Positions 46,200 to 58,084 are shown, counted from the first letter of the stretch. The stretch: 64,000 bases of DNA from Tipula vernalis (GCA_958295665.1 OY282560.1:98867930-98931929), one strand, 5' to 3'. A program made the numbers and translations. Notes: generated by a model not told the origin, from the letters alone.

Positions 46200-46335
46200 A
46201 GATTTATCATACAGGCTGATTTTTCTTGTAACACTTGTATGAGTCATTCCAAGAAATAAAGCGTCATTGCTAGATTGTTTGGGTGGGGGCAATGGGGTGT
46301 CAGCCGGAATAAAGTGGTAGTTTTCATACACGAAA
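46200..46335 (-). repeat. Dispersed repeat, inverted copy of 53645-53770
   Basis: The reverse complement shares GTGTATGAAAACTACC-like text, CCCAAACAATCTAGCAATGA, TTCTTGGAAT and ACAAG.AAAATCAGC.TGTATG with 53645-53770. No ORF of known type. The pair flanks the transposase relic at 46.8-47.5 kb and the LINE at 47.6-52.7 kb. Confidence 0.75.
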
Positions 46336-46838
46336 CAATTCGGATTTTGTACAAATTGATATTTTATTAATAGTCAGACTATTCAAGTCGACGCTAAAGG
46401 TGACCATTCTACGGTAAACCGTTAATTATTTTAACAGGGGATAATCACCTTTTTTACTAAAAAATTTCATAAAGTAAAATTAGATATCATAGCCAGACTG
46501 TTTCATTACTGGAGTAATGGTAGTAAAAACAATCGTAAAGTTATTAAATTTCGCAGATGAAATTTAAACAGTTCTTGTTTTTATAGGTGAATTTTTTGAT
46601 ATTATGAAATTCTTCTTACCTTGTTTTATTCTTCTTTCTGGCCACTGAAATATTTAAGTAGCAAACTTGTTTTAAGACTTTGCTCTTAATTTATAAATAT
46701 TTTCGTTAAAAATTTGATGAACAAAACATTTCAACAATTTTTTTAGCTACAAAAATTAATTAACTGAAAAGAACAAAGAGTAAAATGCTTCAATTTATAC
46801 ACATAGTTCAATAACGGTTAGAAATTATTCGCTCGTTA
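46336..46838. other. No gene recognised
   Basis: AT-rich. Precedes the transposase relic; could include its lost N-terminus. Confidence 0.4.
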
Positions 46839-47500
46839 GGTGAAAGCTTTGGCCACCATAATCATCCAAACGACCGTTATATTCGCCGCCTCGTTGGAAA
46901 GTTTGATTCAACTGGCTTTTCTTTCAAACGAAAATATTACCGTCATCCGTGATAGTGTGCATGCTAGTCCAAACTCCAAACCTCTCGACTTCTCGTCGTG
47001 CACATGATCTTGGAACTTCACACACCTCGACCTGGCGAATTCTGCACAAAGACTTGGGCCAGTTGACACAGTACCTCAAGCCAAACGACCATTAGATGCA
47101 CGGTTTGTTCTTTTGGCGAGAAAATTACCTTCAGGGACGAGGGGGTGAAAACAATCCACAAAATATCGTGGAGCGCCCATTGCACCCGGAACATTAGTGT
47201 CTGCTGCTGATTGTGAGTAGGTATTACCGGACCTTATATCCGATGGGAAGAGGTCTTGGGCGGTGATAAACAATTTTTTGTGACCCTGTTTTCTCTGTAT
47301 GGATCTTGAAGATAAGTTTTCAGTTTTTCTTTCCATTGCTTGAAAAGTTTCCTGGACGCATTATTTCACGAAACGGTGACGTTAATTGGCCGCCAAGATC
47401 GAGAGCATCGGTAGTATTTTTCCTGTGGGGTTCCGTTAAGTCACTCGTCTATGCCAGTAAGTCACGAATTGCCAGTCAGTTTTCCAAATTTCATTATTAA
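46839..47500 (+). pseudogene. IS630/Tc1-like transposase relic (DUF4817-type family)
   Basis: Scattered plus-strand pieces in family order: HHNHPNDRYIRRLVGKFDST (N-terminal helix-turn-helix region), RRAHDLGTSHTSTWRILHKD then LG and YLKPNDH (linker, normally LTQELKPNDH), ENNPQNIVERPLHPEH (after the first catalytic block), and LLEKFPGRIISRNGDVNWPP then RS, FFLWGSVKSLVYASKSRI (last block; the SPDLTPLD catalytic part is damaged). The first catalytic block (FSDEAHF) and second (QQDGATCH) are not visible. It is same family as the 39.1 kb and 56.3 kb relics. The full-length LINE starts 130 bp downstream. Confidence 0.8.
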
Positions 47501-47723
47501 TATACTGCCTAAGTGCCAAACTCAGCTTGTTCAGTCTGGCTTTACTATATAATAGTACTTTAGATGGCTTAAGCTACAATTACTGAAACTATTAATTTCA
47601 ATAATTAAGATGGACATTCAGTGTGAAAGCTAGGTTAGGTTAGGTTAGAGCGGCTGCCAAAACGCACACTTAGACCGATGACGGTACGTTGTGATACCGA
47701 GGGATCCTACTCCCCTTCCACCT

Positions 47724-50700
47724 TCACTGGAACCAATTTGAGCTACTTATGTAGCGTAAGATATCTCGCACATTGCAGTTCTTGAGATCCATAAGGCCGT
47801 CCAAACCATACTTGCCCATATATTTATGCCTCCTGTAAGCTAGCGCCGGGCATGAGCAGAGGATGTGGCTCAGAGTATCTTCCTCCTCCTCATCCATGCA
47901 GCTTCTACAGAAGTCATTTGTCATTGACCCAAGCCTCCTCGCATGCTCCCCAATGAGGCAGTGTCCTGTGAGTACCCCCACGACTATACCTAAGTCAGGT
48001 CTGCGTAGGGATAGTAGCGTCTTGGAGCGCTTCAAGTCCAGTTTCGGCCAGACTTGCCGTGTTAGTCCACCTCTTCTGTGTCGAGGCTATCGCCTCATTA
48101 CCAAGCGCCCTAAAAATCGCCGCTATGGGCCTCCCCAGATTTGCCCTTTCCGGTTTCAATTGGAGAGTTGTACCTTGCCTTGCCAGTTCGTCCGCCCTGC
48201 TGTTCCCCAGTACGTTCGAGTGACCGGGGACCCAGACTATCTGGATATTGAACTGCTCACTCATCTCGTTAAGAGATGAGCGGCACTTCAATGCTACCAC
48301 CGATGTCAGAGAAACAGATTCCAGCGACTTGATTGCCGCCTGACTGTCCACATATATTGTTATATCCCTTGTGGATATGACATTATGCCTCAACCAAGTC
48401 AGCGCTTCCTCAATAGCTACCACCTCCGCCTGGTACACACTGCAGTGATCAGGAAGACGAACGGATAAATTCACATTTAATTTGTCACAAAAGACTCCTG
48501 CTCCGGCTTTGCCGTCTAGCTTGGAGCCGTCAGTGTAAAATTGTATACAACCAGTTTCTGCTATTGACCTGTTCCCCCAGGATTCCCTTGAGGGGAGAAG
48601 AGTCCGGAAACCCTTTTCAAAGCATACAACCGGTATTGTGTAGTCACTATTCTCCACATCTACCTTTAGCGACCTGCCAATCGTCGAGTGGCCCGTCTGA
48701 AGACATTTCCACTCACACACGGCAGAGAGTCGTGCAGCCGTAGTTGCCGCTCTCTGCTTACCAAAGATGTCGTCAGGAAGAAGGTAGAACATAGCCTCCA
48801 GAGCACGTGTAGGGGTTGTCCCAGGGCCCCGCTTATAAGCAAGCAGGCCGTTCTCTGTACCTTCTCTATCGTATTCTTATAAGTTTTCTTGTCTAGTGCC
48901 GGCCACCACACACTCACCCCGTACATCAAAATCGGTCTGACTACAGCGGTGACAAGCCAGTGTACCAGCTCTGGTTTTAGACCCCATCTCCTTCCGACGG
49001 CGTTCCTACATGAGTACAGAGCCATGGTAGACTTTTTTACCCTCTCTAAAATATTGGGCATCCAATTTAGCCTACTGTCCAAGATTATGTCCAGAAATCT
49101 TGCCTTATCAGTAAAGGCCAGTGCCGTTCCATTTAAGGTAGGAGGGGCGACTACCGGAATTTTATATTTCTTGGTGAAGAGTACCAGCTCTGTTTTGGAT
49201 GGATTTATACCCAGCCCACATTTCCAGGCCCACTTTGTAATGATTACGAGCGCGTGTTGCCAGACCACCTTAATCGTGCCTAGGTACTTCCCCGAGATCG
49301 CGATCGCCACGTCATCTGCATACGCTATCACTCCTATTCCCTCCCTCTCCAGTTTCAAAAGTAATCCATTGATAACTATGTTCCAGAGAAGAGGTGATAG
49401 GACACCACCTTGCGGAGTCCCTGTAACTACCCGCCTCCTAATGGGGTTTCCCCCATATCCGCGTTAATAATCCTGCCTTCTAGCATCTGATTTATCAATC
49501 TCCCGAAGGGGTCGTCCAAACCTAAGAAAGACAGTCCTTCCCGAACTGCCTCCGTCCTGACATTATTAAAGGCGCCCTTTATATCGAGGAAGGCTACCAT
49601 ACAGTACTCTTTCGAGTGGATTTATTTCCCAATTGTTCGCACCAGGGAGTGCAGAGCCGTGTCCACAGATCTCCCTTTCCAGTACTCATGTTGAGAAGTC
49701 GGCCAATTACTGGGTTTTATTTTTGCACGTATGTACACGTCGATCAGTCTTTCCAATGTTTTCAACAGAAAGGATGATAGAGTTATAGGTCTTAGGTCCT
49801 TTGGGTAGGCCTGTAAATTCTTCCCCGTTTTCGGGATGAAAATCACCCTAACCTCCGTCCATTTCCTAGGAATATAATTCAGTTTTAGACACCCCCTGAA
49901 GATCACCTCAAGCCATGGGAGAATGATCGACGAGTGTTTTTGCAATTCCGCTGGGATGATACCGTCCGGGCCTGCCGATTTAAAGGGTTTAAAGCCGTTT
50001 AGTGCCCATAGGATCCGGTTCTTTCACACGATTTCCTCCGAGCACCTCGACGATACTCTTTCCCCTTCCCCGCCAAGCTCCGTCGACACATCCACACTAC
50101 CTGGGAAATGGGTATCCAACAGAAGCGCCAGTGATTCCCCAGTAGACGTTGTCCACAGCCCATCAGGTTTGATTAAGTAACTAGGGCTCGTTGGACTCTT
50201 AGATAAGATTTTCCTGAGGCGCGAAGTCTCCGAAACACCTTCCATTTTTTCACAGAATAGTCTCCAAGACCTCCTCCGCGCCCTCCTTAATTCCTTTTTG
50301 TGCTCCTTATAGGAGTCCCAGTCCTGAGCTTCCCTAGAGCCCTTTGCTCTATTGAATGCTTTCCTACACCCTGAACGTAGGATTCCCAGCTCCCTGGACC
50401 ACCATACCGGTTTCTGCTTCCCTTTAGGTATTCTCCTGCGGCAAGCAGTGTCCAAGGACAAGTTACAGGTGCTTGTGATTTCCTACACCAGGAAATCCAG
50501 CTCCTTCTCTGTGGCTGGCTGCTTCGGAGCATCGGTCGGTAAGAGTCCTACTAACACTTCCCCGTATTTGTTCCAGTTAGTCCTTCTAGGATTTCCGGGT
50601 AATAGGGTGAATGTCAATATTAAACGTGACGTACCGATGGTCCTAGAATGAGTGCTCCTTCGCCACCCGCCATTTTTTGACCATATGACTTCATTGTGCG

Positions 50701-51290
50701 ATGCAAAGGTAACGTCCAGTACCTCCTGCCTGTTACTAATAATAAAAGTGGGGTCTTGCCCCAGATTACTCACTGCAAGGTTAGTACCCAATAAGTAATC
50801 AAATAAGTACTCACCCCTTTCATTGATGTCGGTGCTACCCCAGATTGTATGGTGCGCATTTGCATCACAACCCAGTAATACTCCGATCTTTTCCCGTTCC
50901 ACTTCGAGTATCAGTTCCCCAAGGTTATTCGGCGGAACCTCCTTCTCTCGGTCCATGTGGGCTGAAACCAGCCATAGTAAGCAGCCTCCCGTCTCCAGGC
51001 CGACTGCCGTTACGTCTCCACTACTATATTGTGGAAGAAAAAAAATACTTACGTTATTTTTAGCGAGAATGCAAGATCTGATCTTATCGGACTTAGAAGA
51101 GTATAAAATTGTATATCCTTTTAAACCGAGGCCACAGATCTTGTTTTTACTAATCCAGGGTTCTTAAACTAGGATTATGTCCTCATCCAATTTGGTCAGT
51201 CTGAGGATCAAGGCTGCCGAGGCAGCCTTAGAATGGTGAAGATTATTCTGAACCGTGCTCAGCATGCACAGATCAACTTACCTTCCTTCA
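47724..51290 (-). pseudogene. LINE ORF2: endonuclease, RT, RNase H, zinc knuckle
   Basis: Starts about 51290 with VQNNLHHSKAASAALILRL; a Gln-to-stop falls near 51168 before EPWISKNKICGLGLKG. Endonuclease: VLLGCDANAHHTIWGSTDIN and REVLDVTFASHN. RT: WTEVRVIFIPKTGKN, LRPITLSSFLLKTLERLIDV, the F.DI.GAF region near 49600 damaged, IGVIAYADDVAIAISGKYLG (catalytic box near 49320), RWGLKPELVHWLVTAVVRPI. RNase H: FYTDGSKLDGKAGAGVFCDK, YQAEVVAIEEALTWLRHNVI, IYVDSQAAIKSLES, IVWVPGHSNVLGNSRADELA, with all four acidic residues kept. Zinc knuckle FCRSCMDEEEEDTLSHILCS near 47900. At least five frameshifts or stops. Confidence 0.93.
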
Positions 51291-51316
51291 TTAACCCTCC
51301 GCTGTCGCGGCAGGGT

Positions 51317-52342
51317 TTAATCTCCCGGTCCCAGGGGGACATCATCACTCCTGACGCTCCCTTCCGGTGCTGCTTGTTGGCTCTTTATGTCATTCTCCTC
51401 CTCCATCGATTCGACCCGATCCTCCTCGTTCGAGTCCAGGGATAGGCGACTACCCATGGCCGTCAATCGCTCCATCACAGAGCTCCCAACGTCCTGTGTG
51501 TTGCCACACTTCTCCTACCCTAGCTACGGCCAGACGATAGAGGTCTGCCGATCTCTGATCCGCGCACGCCGTTAGCTTAACGCGCCCCTGATGCCATCCT
51601 GCATCCCTACAAGATGGAGGTGGCCCCGGATTTTCTCCGAGGACCGTTAGGAAAACGGAGTTTAGTGCGTTATACACTAGCCTTCATTTATCTCGAGTGA
51701 TACTCCCATCTTTTTGACTCCAGTCAATGACGGCTAGTATCCCTGGATGCTCTTTAAGGACGTCACTGAACAGTCTTGCGCCGTGCGTCCCAGCATCCCC
51801 CTGGGCTCCCTGCATTCTCGCTTACTGTTGCCAGCTTCCACTTCGTCTTGGGACCACTGTCGTCTTTTCGACTCCGCCGGTACCCTCCCCGAATTGTTGC
51901 CTAAGAAGGTAACCTTTGCCCATGCCAGAGATTCCCTTTGTTCCTGCGTTAGTAGCCCCTCAGGGGTGGCCGCCAGCCTTTCCAAAATCCCCTGCGCCGC
52001 TCGTCGGTTCCTGTACCGCCGCTTAGCCTCAGGGATAACTTTCGCGCCAGTCGCCGGCATAAGTGCCAAGGCCGCGTTTACCGAAGAACCTACTGTGAAG
52101 GTAGCTTGCCCTTTACGGTCCAAGCTCCCTTTTACTATGGCAGGTCCTCGGCTTCCGCTGGTACCCGGCACCGCAGCATTCAAAACCCTTCTTGTTTCTA
52201 CGTTGGTGACTCCACCTTTAAAGTTTGAGCTATCAACCGTAATACCTATTGGCTTTTTGAGAGTGCCCGTCTCTTTTTCTTTTGTATTATTTATATTCAT
52301 ATGTTCCCACCACCACGAGTTCCGGAGCGTTAAACGGTCCAC
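51317..52342 (-). pseudogene. LINE ORF1 (gag-like)
   Basis: ATG at 52342 begins MDRLTLRNSWWWEHMNINNT. A 202-codon frame follows: a region rich in Gly/Ala/Pro, then PEAKRRYRNRRAAQGILERL, TPEGLLTQEQRESLAWAKVT and a basic stretch, to SVTSLKSIQGY. One frameshift or stop near 51735 leads to VYNALNSVFLTVLGENPGPP, then GWHQGRVKLTACADQRSADL and YRLAVARVGEVW, and an acidic end (SNEEDRVESMEEENDI) before TAA at 51317-51319. The second part resembles a DUF4780-like domain of jockey/R1-type ORF1 proteins (moderate certainty). ORF1 would bind element RNA. The shorter LINE at 22.5-26.3 kb lacks this gene entirely. Confidence 0.75.
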
Positions 52343-52974
52343 CCTCGCAGAGATCCGTATACGAGGGTAAGGCTGATTAAAACTGGAGGTCGCCTGGTAT
52401 CCAGAGTCCGCATATTAGAGATTAGTTTACCCACTAACCATTCATTCCTTGGTATATGCTGTTCCACCGTGACTTGGGGATTTATGTAAGGTTTACTCCT
52501 TCAGCGCTGTACATTAGCCCAGGAAAATTCCTAGTTACCAGTAGTCACCACGTGGAGGTCGTACATGCACTTGCGAGTCACTCCTGGATATATAATATAC
52601 ATCCATCCGTGACCACCCACCCCCTACCTCCGCCTAACACATGACCAGCACAGTGGACAGAAAGTGGGTGCTATGATAGGTTGCGGAGCCGATGAAAATC
52701 ATTCGACTTATTGCCCCCCCCCCCTACCACATTCGCCAAGACTACCAGAGTGTGAAAGCTAACTGGCATTATAATTAAGCCACAGAACAATAAAGCTAAA
52801 AGGAAATCACAATGAAGCAATAGGAACATAGCTAAAAGAATTGCTTTTGCTAAAGGGCATTTGGCAAATTCTAGGGCATTTTGTAACTTAATAATTTGGA
52901 AGGATGAGAGTAAATCCAACGTGGTGGGAGGGGTGAGAGACCTTACGTAAGACGACTACCAAAAGAGGAGCTTA

Positions 52975-53260
52975 ACCCTCGGTCTGCCAAGAAAAATATA
53001 GATCATATCAATGCATCAGTAATGGTTTGAGGATACTTCAATTATCTAAGAGTTGGCCTTTCGTCAAAATCGGTGGAATTATGGATCTCCTTAAATATAT
53101 CTTAGTTCTTGATTAGATTTTAGATGATTGTACTGTCTTCCGCTACGGTGGCGTTATCAGCACCCCAAATATAATCTAAAAGTATGAACGACGTATTTAG
53201 AACGGCAAATAACCAAAGAAAAAGAACCGAGAATTTATGGGGAAATGTTAAATGAGAAGT
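52975..53260 (+). pseudogene. Tc1-like transposase fragment
   Basis: Plus-strand pieces: KNIDHINASVMV, a TGA in place of Trp, GYFNYLRVG, GGIMDLLKYIL in a shifted frame, then RTENLWGNVK at 53224-53253. Tc1 enzymes have SVMVWGCFS..G.G, then GIMD...Y..IL, then NPIENLWG, in that order. The HDNDPKH and SPD blocks between are gone, so a deletion joins the halves. Lies 210 bp outside the LINE target duplication. Confidence 0.65.
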
Positions 53261-53644
53261 CCCACTAAGGAAACCGAGAAACGGCGAATATTTATGTGCC
53301 CAAATTCAGAAGGTTTGGGAGAATAGAACGCCAGCCCTGTCTCTCTTACAAATATAGGCAGGAGATGAAGCGTAGTCTTGAAGCATAAACGTTTCACAAT
53401 CAAATATTGATTTTTTTCTAAATTATTTATTATTATAACTGGCTTGATTAAAATGCCAGTAAAAACTACTGCTACTATTTTTTTATTTGACAAACTGTGA
53501 TTGTCTCAACCTATCAATTATAACTTTCATTTATTTATATTCCTACGAATTTATTTAAAATAAACAAAAAAAAACTGAAATAGAAACCTTACTTGGAACT
53601 TTAAAGGTCAAATTATGGCTTAATTATAATGCCTGTATATCCAT
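53261..53644. other. No gene recognised
   Basis: AT-rich. Nothing seen beyond the end of the Tc1-like fragment. Confidence 0.45.
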
Positions 53645-53770
53645 TGTGAAAACTACCCCGGTCTAACGACATCTTTGCCCCTCCCCTACCTCCTCTACCC
53701 AAACAATCTGGCAATGACGTATTTTTCCTTGGAATCAAGTATTACAAGCAAAATCAGCGTGTATGAAAGT
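53645..53770 (+). repeat. Dispersed repeat, inverted copy of 46200-46335
   Basis: Shares CCCAAACAATCTGGCAATGA, CCTTGGAAT, ACAAGCAAAATCAGCGTGTA and flanking C-rich text with the reverse complement of 46200-46335. See that entry. Confidence 0.75.
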
Positions 53771-54239
53771 AAGAAAAAATCTGGTGCCTTTCTGATTTAC
53801 TCCCCGTATCCAATTTTTCTTTAAGATTTTTTAAACCTCATGGTTGGTCTAGATGGTATAAAATGACATTGAAAATTTGTACTGGGGCTTACGGACAATC
53901 AAATTCAAATAATCGGATAAACTAGTAATCGAATCACACCAGTATCCGAATTTTGGTCAAAAAATAGGAATTGAGGATGAGAGTTTCACCTTCATTTCAT
54001 TTTAATGAAAAATCGTAAAAGACCTTTTGCGACTTTTGTGTAAAGCGGACAATTTTTTTAAAGTTTCAAGTTCGCACCCTAACCTCAAATTCACTTTCGT
54101 TAAAATAACTCGAAAAATTTCAATTTTAAAGGAAAATCGCTAAAGAGCTTTTGTTTCTATTGTATTAAGCGGTAAATTTCCTTACTCGAATGATATCTTC
54201 CGAGATATCTTTCGCACCATAACCTTTTATTTTTATTTT

Positions 54240-56245
54240 TTTTTTTAATAAAGGCTTGGCTCCGAAAATAATGAGCCATGATGCCAAAAATCAAATTTTA
54301 CAATTTATAGTTTTTCACATATTTATGATTTGGATAAATTGATTTTTATATTTTTTCTAATTATTTTATTCCTGATGGAACCGGATACTCTCTACATTTA
54401 TCTCGCTAGTAGTTCCTTGTATGGTTGTTTATCATTATTAAATTGTTATTCCACTCATTCTAATAAATTCATACATTTACTTCTAAACCAAACCTCCCTC
54501 ATTCATTACTTTCGTTAAATTTCTTGCATTCCGAAGGATGTTGAACTTTGATCTGAATTGACTGAATTTTGGACAGGCCAAAAACAAATGTTTAAAATCC
54601 TCCACACAAAGCACAATCTTTACCCTCACTCAATCGACGTTTCCACAAGCATTCTTTCCAATTACCATGGTTCAGCCTGATTCTCTCTATCGTTCGCAAC
54701 ATTCGCGTATCTTCTTTGAGCTCCTTGTAGAAGGGATTTCTTAAAGGAGTACTACATAACTCTCCATACTTCACTTCTTTCGTTAAACTTTTTTCAATAT
54801 ATTCGCTCTCCCATTTTCTCCACAGATTCATCTGAAACATTCGAAGTACATCTCTTGCATCCTTCGTTTCATACTCCTGAACCCTGTCATTCCCTGTAGC
54901 CTTTTTAGCTAACATGTCAGCTCTTTCATTCCCCTCGATCTGCCTATGTGATGGCACCCATTGTATGGTCACATCACGTTGACAGATACGAATACATTCA
55001 AAAATCAAATCGACATACACATAACCTTGTCTTCGACCTCCACATTTTAATAAACACAAACCACTCTGGGAATCTGAAAATATTACTATCTTCCTATTCC
55101 CCTCATTCACAGCCAGTTGGATACCTTCATATATTCCAATCAATTCGGCGTTCATTATACAGATACCTTTATCCACTCTAAAACACTTTTCCACATTCGT
55201 ACTGGACATGAAAATACCAACGCCTACATCATTATCAATCACACAAGCATCTGTATAAACGATATCATATTCCACGTATTGCCAACTGATTTTCCCAAAC
55301 ATAATTTTGGCGATAACTTCATTCATCCCCTTATTATATTCCTCCATATTCAGGCATACAGTAAGACTATTAGGAACGGGTTGCGAACCAGCATTGCCTA
55401 GATCATTCCAAAACTCATTTATCTTCGTTATCATTCGCACTATCTCTAGCACTGTGATCTACTCTCTCTTGTAATCGAGAGCTGAATCATCCATTTCAGA
55501 TCACATAGTATATATTGGAGTTGAATTAATCGCTCCCAGTACCACTCTGGCACACGCATTCTCTACTTTCATCAATTGACTAAAACCCATTTCGAACCAT
55601 TTCAAATTTTGGAGGATATAAGAGCCTTTCTTAGCATATCAGTCACATTGGGGTGAGTGCCCCATTTAGATTTACTCACCCGTTTAATCACATTTAGACG
55701 ATCCTTGCAGTTATCTGCCAAAATTTTCATGTGCTTCCCAAAATTCATGCGCCTATCAACCCAAATACCCAAATAACTGTACGTGTTCACATGTTCAATT
55801 CTATTATTATCCACCCTAATGTTTAGATTTACGTCATTCGTTCTAAAGCTCATGTAAGCACACTTATTACGATTCACTCTTCTTCTTTTTCCAATAACTT
55901 CATCCACCCCTTTTGCGCCTTTTTAACCGCCGCATCAATACTTCTTCCTTTTCCTAGTACAACAAAATCATCTGCAAATTGCAGAACGACTTGATTTTCT
56001 GTATAGATGCGGTGTATCTCGCTGGTATATAGGTTGATGACCCACTTCCATTCAACACAATTTTTCTTTCACTCATAAAATCGTTCATCCGCATACATAC
56101 CTTCCGTGAAAATCCAAAATTCGAAACAATTTGTTGTAATTTCCACGGAACCACATAATCATAAGCCCCCTCTCAATGTCCAAAAATACCGCAACTACCT
56201 TCATATTATCTTTCCTTACTTCCCATACAAACTTTTCCACATCGT
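54240..56245 (-). mobile_element. 5'-truncated LINE, different clade from the telomere-tailed group
   Basis: Begins inside RT at the junction with the transposase relic and ends 3' near 54240 with CTTTATTAAAAAAAAAATAA on the minus strand, an A-rich tail with AATAAA. No clear target duplication was found. RNase H and RT text differ strongly from the LINEs at 39.5 and 47.6 kb, so this is another lineage, I-like by RNase H. Confidence 0.75.
54540..56240 (-). pseudogene. LINE RT (partial) and RNase H
   Basis: RT pieces: KVVAVFLDIERGL (normally FLDIEGAYD), YVVPWKLQQIVSNFGFSRKV, FMSERKIVLNGSG, LQFADDFVVLGKG in a shifted frame (catalytic FADD near 55965), RVNRNKCAYMSFRTNDVNLN, YSYLGIWVDRRMNFGKHMKI. 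RNase H (55452-54592): IVYTDACVIDNDVGVGIFMS (Asp), IMNAELIGIYEGIQLAV (Glu), IVIFSDSQSGLCLL (Asp), IQWVPSHRQIEGNERADMLA (Asp). The C-terminal CALC..DFKHLFLAC zinc knuckle is split by a frameshift at about 54600. All four RNase H acidic residues remain. Confidence 0.88.
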
Positions 56246-56660
56246 GTAGATATGATTCTTAGAGTAACCCCACAAATTAAATCCAACGGTGTTAACTCTC
56301 ATGATCTTGGCGGCTTGAGTTCACTTCACCAAAATGTGTAACAACGCGACCTGGTAACTTTTCAAGCAAAACATCCCACATTGCACCGGATATGTAACAA
56401 GTTGCGCCATTTTGTTGGAGCCACATGTCTTCCAGTTCAATATCTTCGATTTTGTGCCAAAAATAATCGGTTATCATTTCACCATTTACTTTACATACAG
56501 TTGGATCTTCATCGTTTTCAAAAAAGTAAGGCCCCATAACGGTACCTTACCATAATGCGCACCAGAAAGTCACTTTTTCGGCATGTATTGGTGTCTCTTG
56601 AATTACACAAGGATTCTTCCCACCCATGTGTGGCACTTTTGCTTATTAACTTGGAGAGCT
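56245..56660 (-). pseudogene. IS630/Tc1-like transposase relic
   Basis: Minus strand: VPHMGGKNPCVIQETPIHAE, KVTFWCALW, a stop, GTVMGPYFFENDEDPTVCKV, NGEMITDYFWHKIEDIELED, MWLQQNGATCYISGAMWDVL (second block; catalytic Asp now Asn), LLEKLPGRVVTHFGEVNSSR (normally NWPPRS), then LTPLD (third catalytic block) and a frameshifted WGYSKNHIYT. The first block FSDEAHF is missing. Same family as 39.1 and 46.8 kb. The frame is cut off where LINE RT begins at about 56245. Confidence 0.85.
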
Positions 56661-56930
56661 GCTAAACAAACGGCATAAAAACTATTTTTCGATTTTTCTT
56701 TCAAATTAATATTGGAGTAACAGTGCAATCGTGAATTTTTAATGAAACTGTTCGATTTACACAAAAGACACAAAGGTATCTTCCCATTTTCATTTAAAAT
56801 TGAAATTTTTCGTGTTATCTTATTGTAAGAAAAGTGAACTTGAGGTTATGGTTCGATCCTGAAGCTTTAAGGAAATTTTCCGCATTTTATAAAAGACACA
56901 AAAGCTCCGTAGCGAGCAGGGCTTCGAACC

Positions 56931-57699
56931 GAACCTGAACCAGTTCAGAGATGTTTTTCATAATTTTGTGAACTTGAACCTGAACCAAATAAAAATTTGG
57001 GTTCGAGTTCAAATTAATTTTGCTTTTCAAAAATTAAAACAAACACAAAAAAATTAGGTCTATCCGACTCGGGCGACACTTTTCCCACAAAGCGTCTTCA
57101 AATAAAAATATAATTATACATACTTAAGTATTTAAATGTACCATCGAGTACCATCATCCACCATTTTTCATCTTCGACCTTTTAGAAGTAGCTCCAGTAA
57201 TTTCCATATATCATCTCTGGTACACTGTATCCTTAAGAATTTAAATTACTCCGTTTAGAACACATCCACAATGTTCAAAATTTATTTTCTGAAATTTGTA
57301 TCGTTTCTCAAATAACAACATTATGTGAACAACATGAGTAATTAGCAGATATAACTCTTTACTCAGTGAGGTCAATGTTTCAGTCTGAAGCATCGTTATG
57401 AATAATTCACACAATACAAACAACACAAAATCAAAATTAATGTGAATTATCTTTTGCGAGTGGTCCCGTGCTCTGTAAAATAAATAAGAAAATGTCACTA
57501 TTCCTGTTTATGAAGTCAATTATATGGTTTGGTTCTGGAGTAAACGCAATTTTTTCAGTTGTGTCGCTGTTTTATACCATTAGCGATATTTTATAATGAT
57601 GTATGAATGAAACCTCAAACTTTTCCCAGACTTCGAAAGTGTATGCCCTAAAACCAATTTAAGCGTGTTCGATTAAACAAAAATTCCTTGGTCTGCAAT
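56931..57699. other. No gene recognised
   Basis: AT-rich beyond the right transposon arm, with a repeated GAACCTGAACC phrase (56930-56985). Nothing coding recognised. Confidence 0.5.
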
Positions 57700-57970
57700 G
57701 CTACGAGAAGTATCGAGAGATGCTACAAGAAATGATATATTTGAACACATTAACTTTACCGAATTTCTATAAATTTCTGACCAGCGATTACAAGAAACGA
57801 AAATTGCAACTCGTGACAATATTTCATTTTTCAATTTGCAATCAATAATCATTGATGGTTGGGCTATCAGCAAAGAACATCTAGATTCAGAATTGAATCC
57901 ATACTGAGCATACCAAGATGAGCTGTTTACTTGGAATGGGTTAATATTGAAACAAAATCGTTCACTAAAC
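57700..57970 (+). pseudogene. Ty3/gypsy pol fragment (between RNase H and integrase)
   Basis: One plus-strand frame with a single stop: RLQETKIATRDNISFFNLQS, IIIDGWAISKEHLDSELNPY, stop, AYQDELFTWNGLILKQNR. This matches the tether of many gypsy elements of the K02A2.6-like type (..ATRDD..L..V..Y...GWP......ELKPY...RDEL...NG.L..G.R), just before the HH-CC zinc finger. The zinc finger itself is not recognisable downstream. Short, isolated copy. Confidence 0.65.
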
Positions 57971-58084
57971 CTCTTCTCCTAAGTTGAAAGTTCATCGAGC
58001 GATTACAACATAGCTGTCAAAGGATTGAGTGCTGTCTCCTTCAAGCAATAGGTTTTTCTCATGACATCACAAATCAAGCAGTTT

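Larger units (their letters stand above)
47633..52748 (-). mobile_element. Full-length LINE with telomere-like tail and 13-bp duplication
   Basis: AGTGTGAAAGCTA lies at 47620-47632 and 52749-52761, a perfect 13-bp target duplication. Length is 5116 bp. On the minus strand: leader with a G run (C run at 52714-52724), ORF1 (52342-51317), ORF2 (about 51290-47724) with endonuclease, RT, RNase H and zinc knuckle, a short 3' UTR, then CTAACCTAACCTAACC at the very end. ORF order and domains fit the I/LOA/R1 group. Lesions are present, but it is the most complete LINE here and the reference for the others. Confidence 0.95.
54021..56925 (-). mobile_element. IS630/Tc1-like transposon with ~160-bp inverted arms, split by a LINE
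   Basis: 54021-54180 and the reverse complement of 56765-56925 share CTTTTG.G.CTTTTGTGTAAA-like text, TAACCTCAA.TTCACTTT, CGAAAAATTTCAATTTTAAA and GAAAAT. A transposase relic in minus orientation lies just inside the right arm, and a LINE occupies most of the centre. Outer ends are approximate. Confidence 0.6.

Noticed and set aside
51747..52370. 207-codon plus-strand frame
   Set aside because: It lies opposite LINE ORF1, which has matching family motifs and consistent orientation with ORF2; the plus frame is its shadow.
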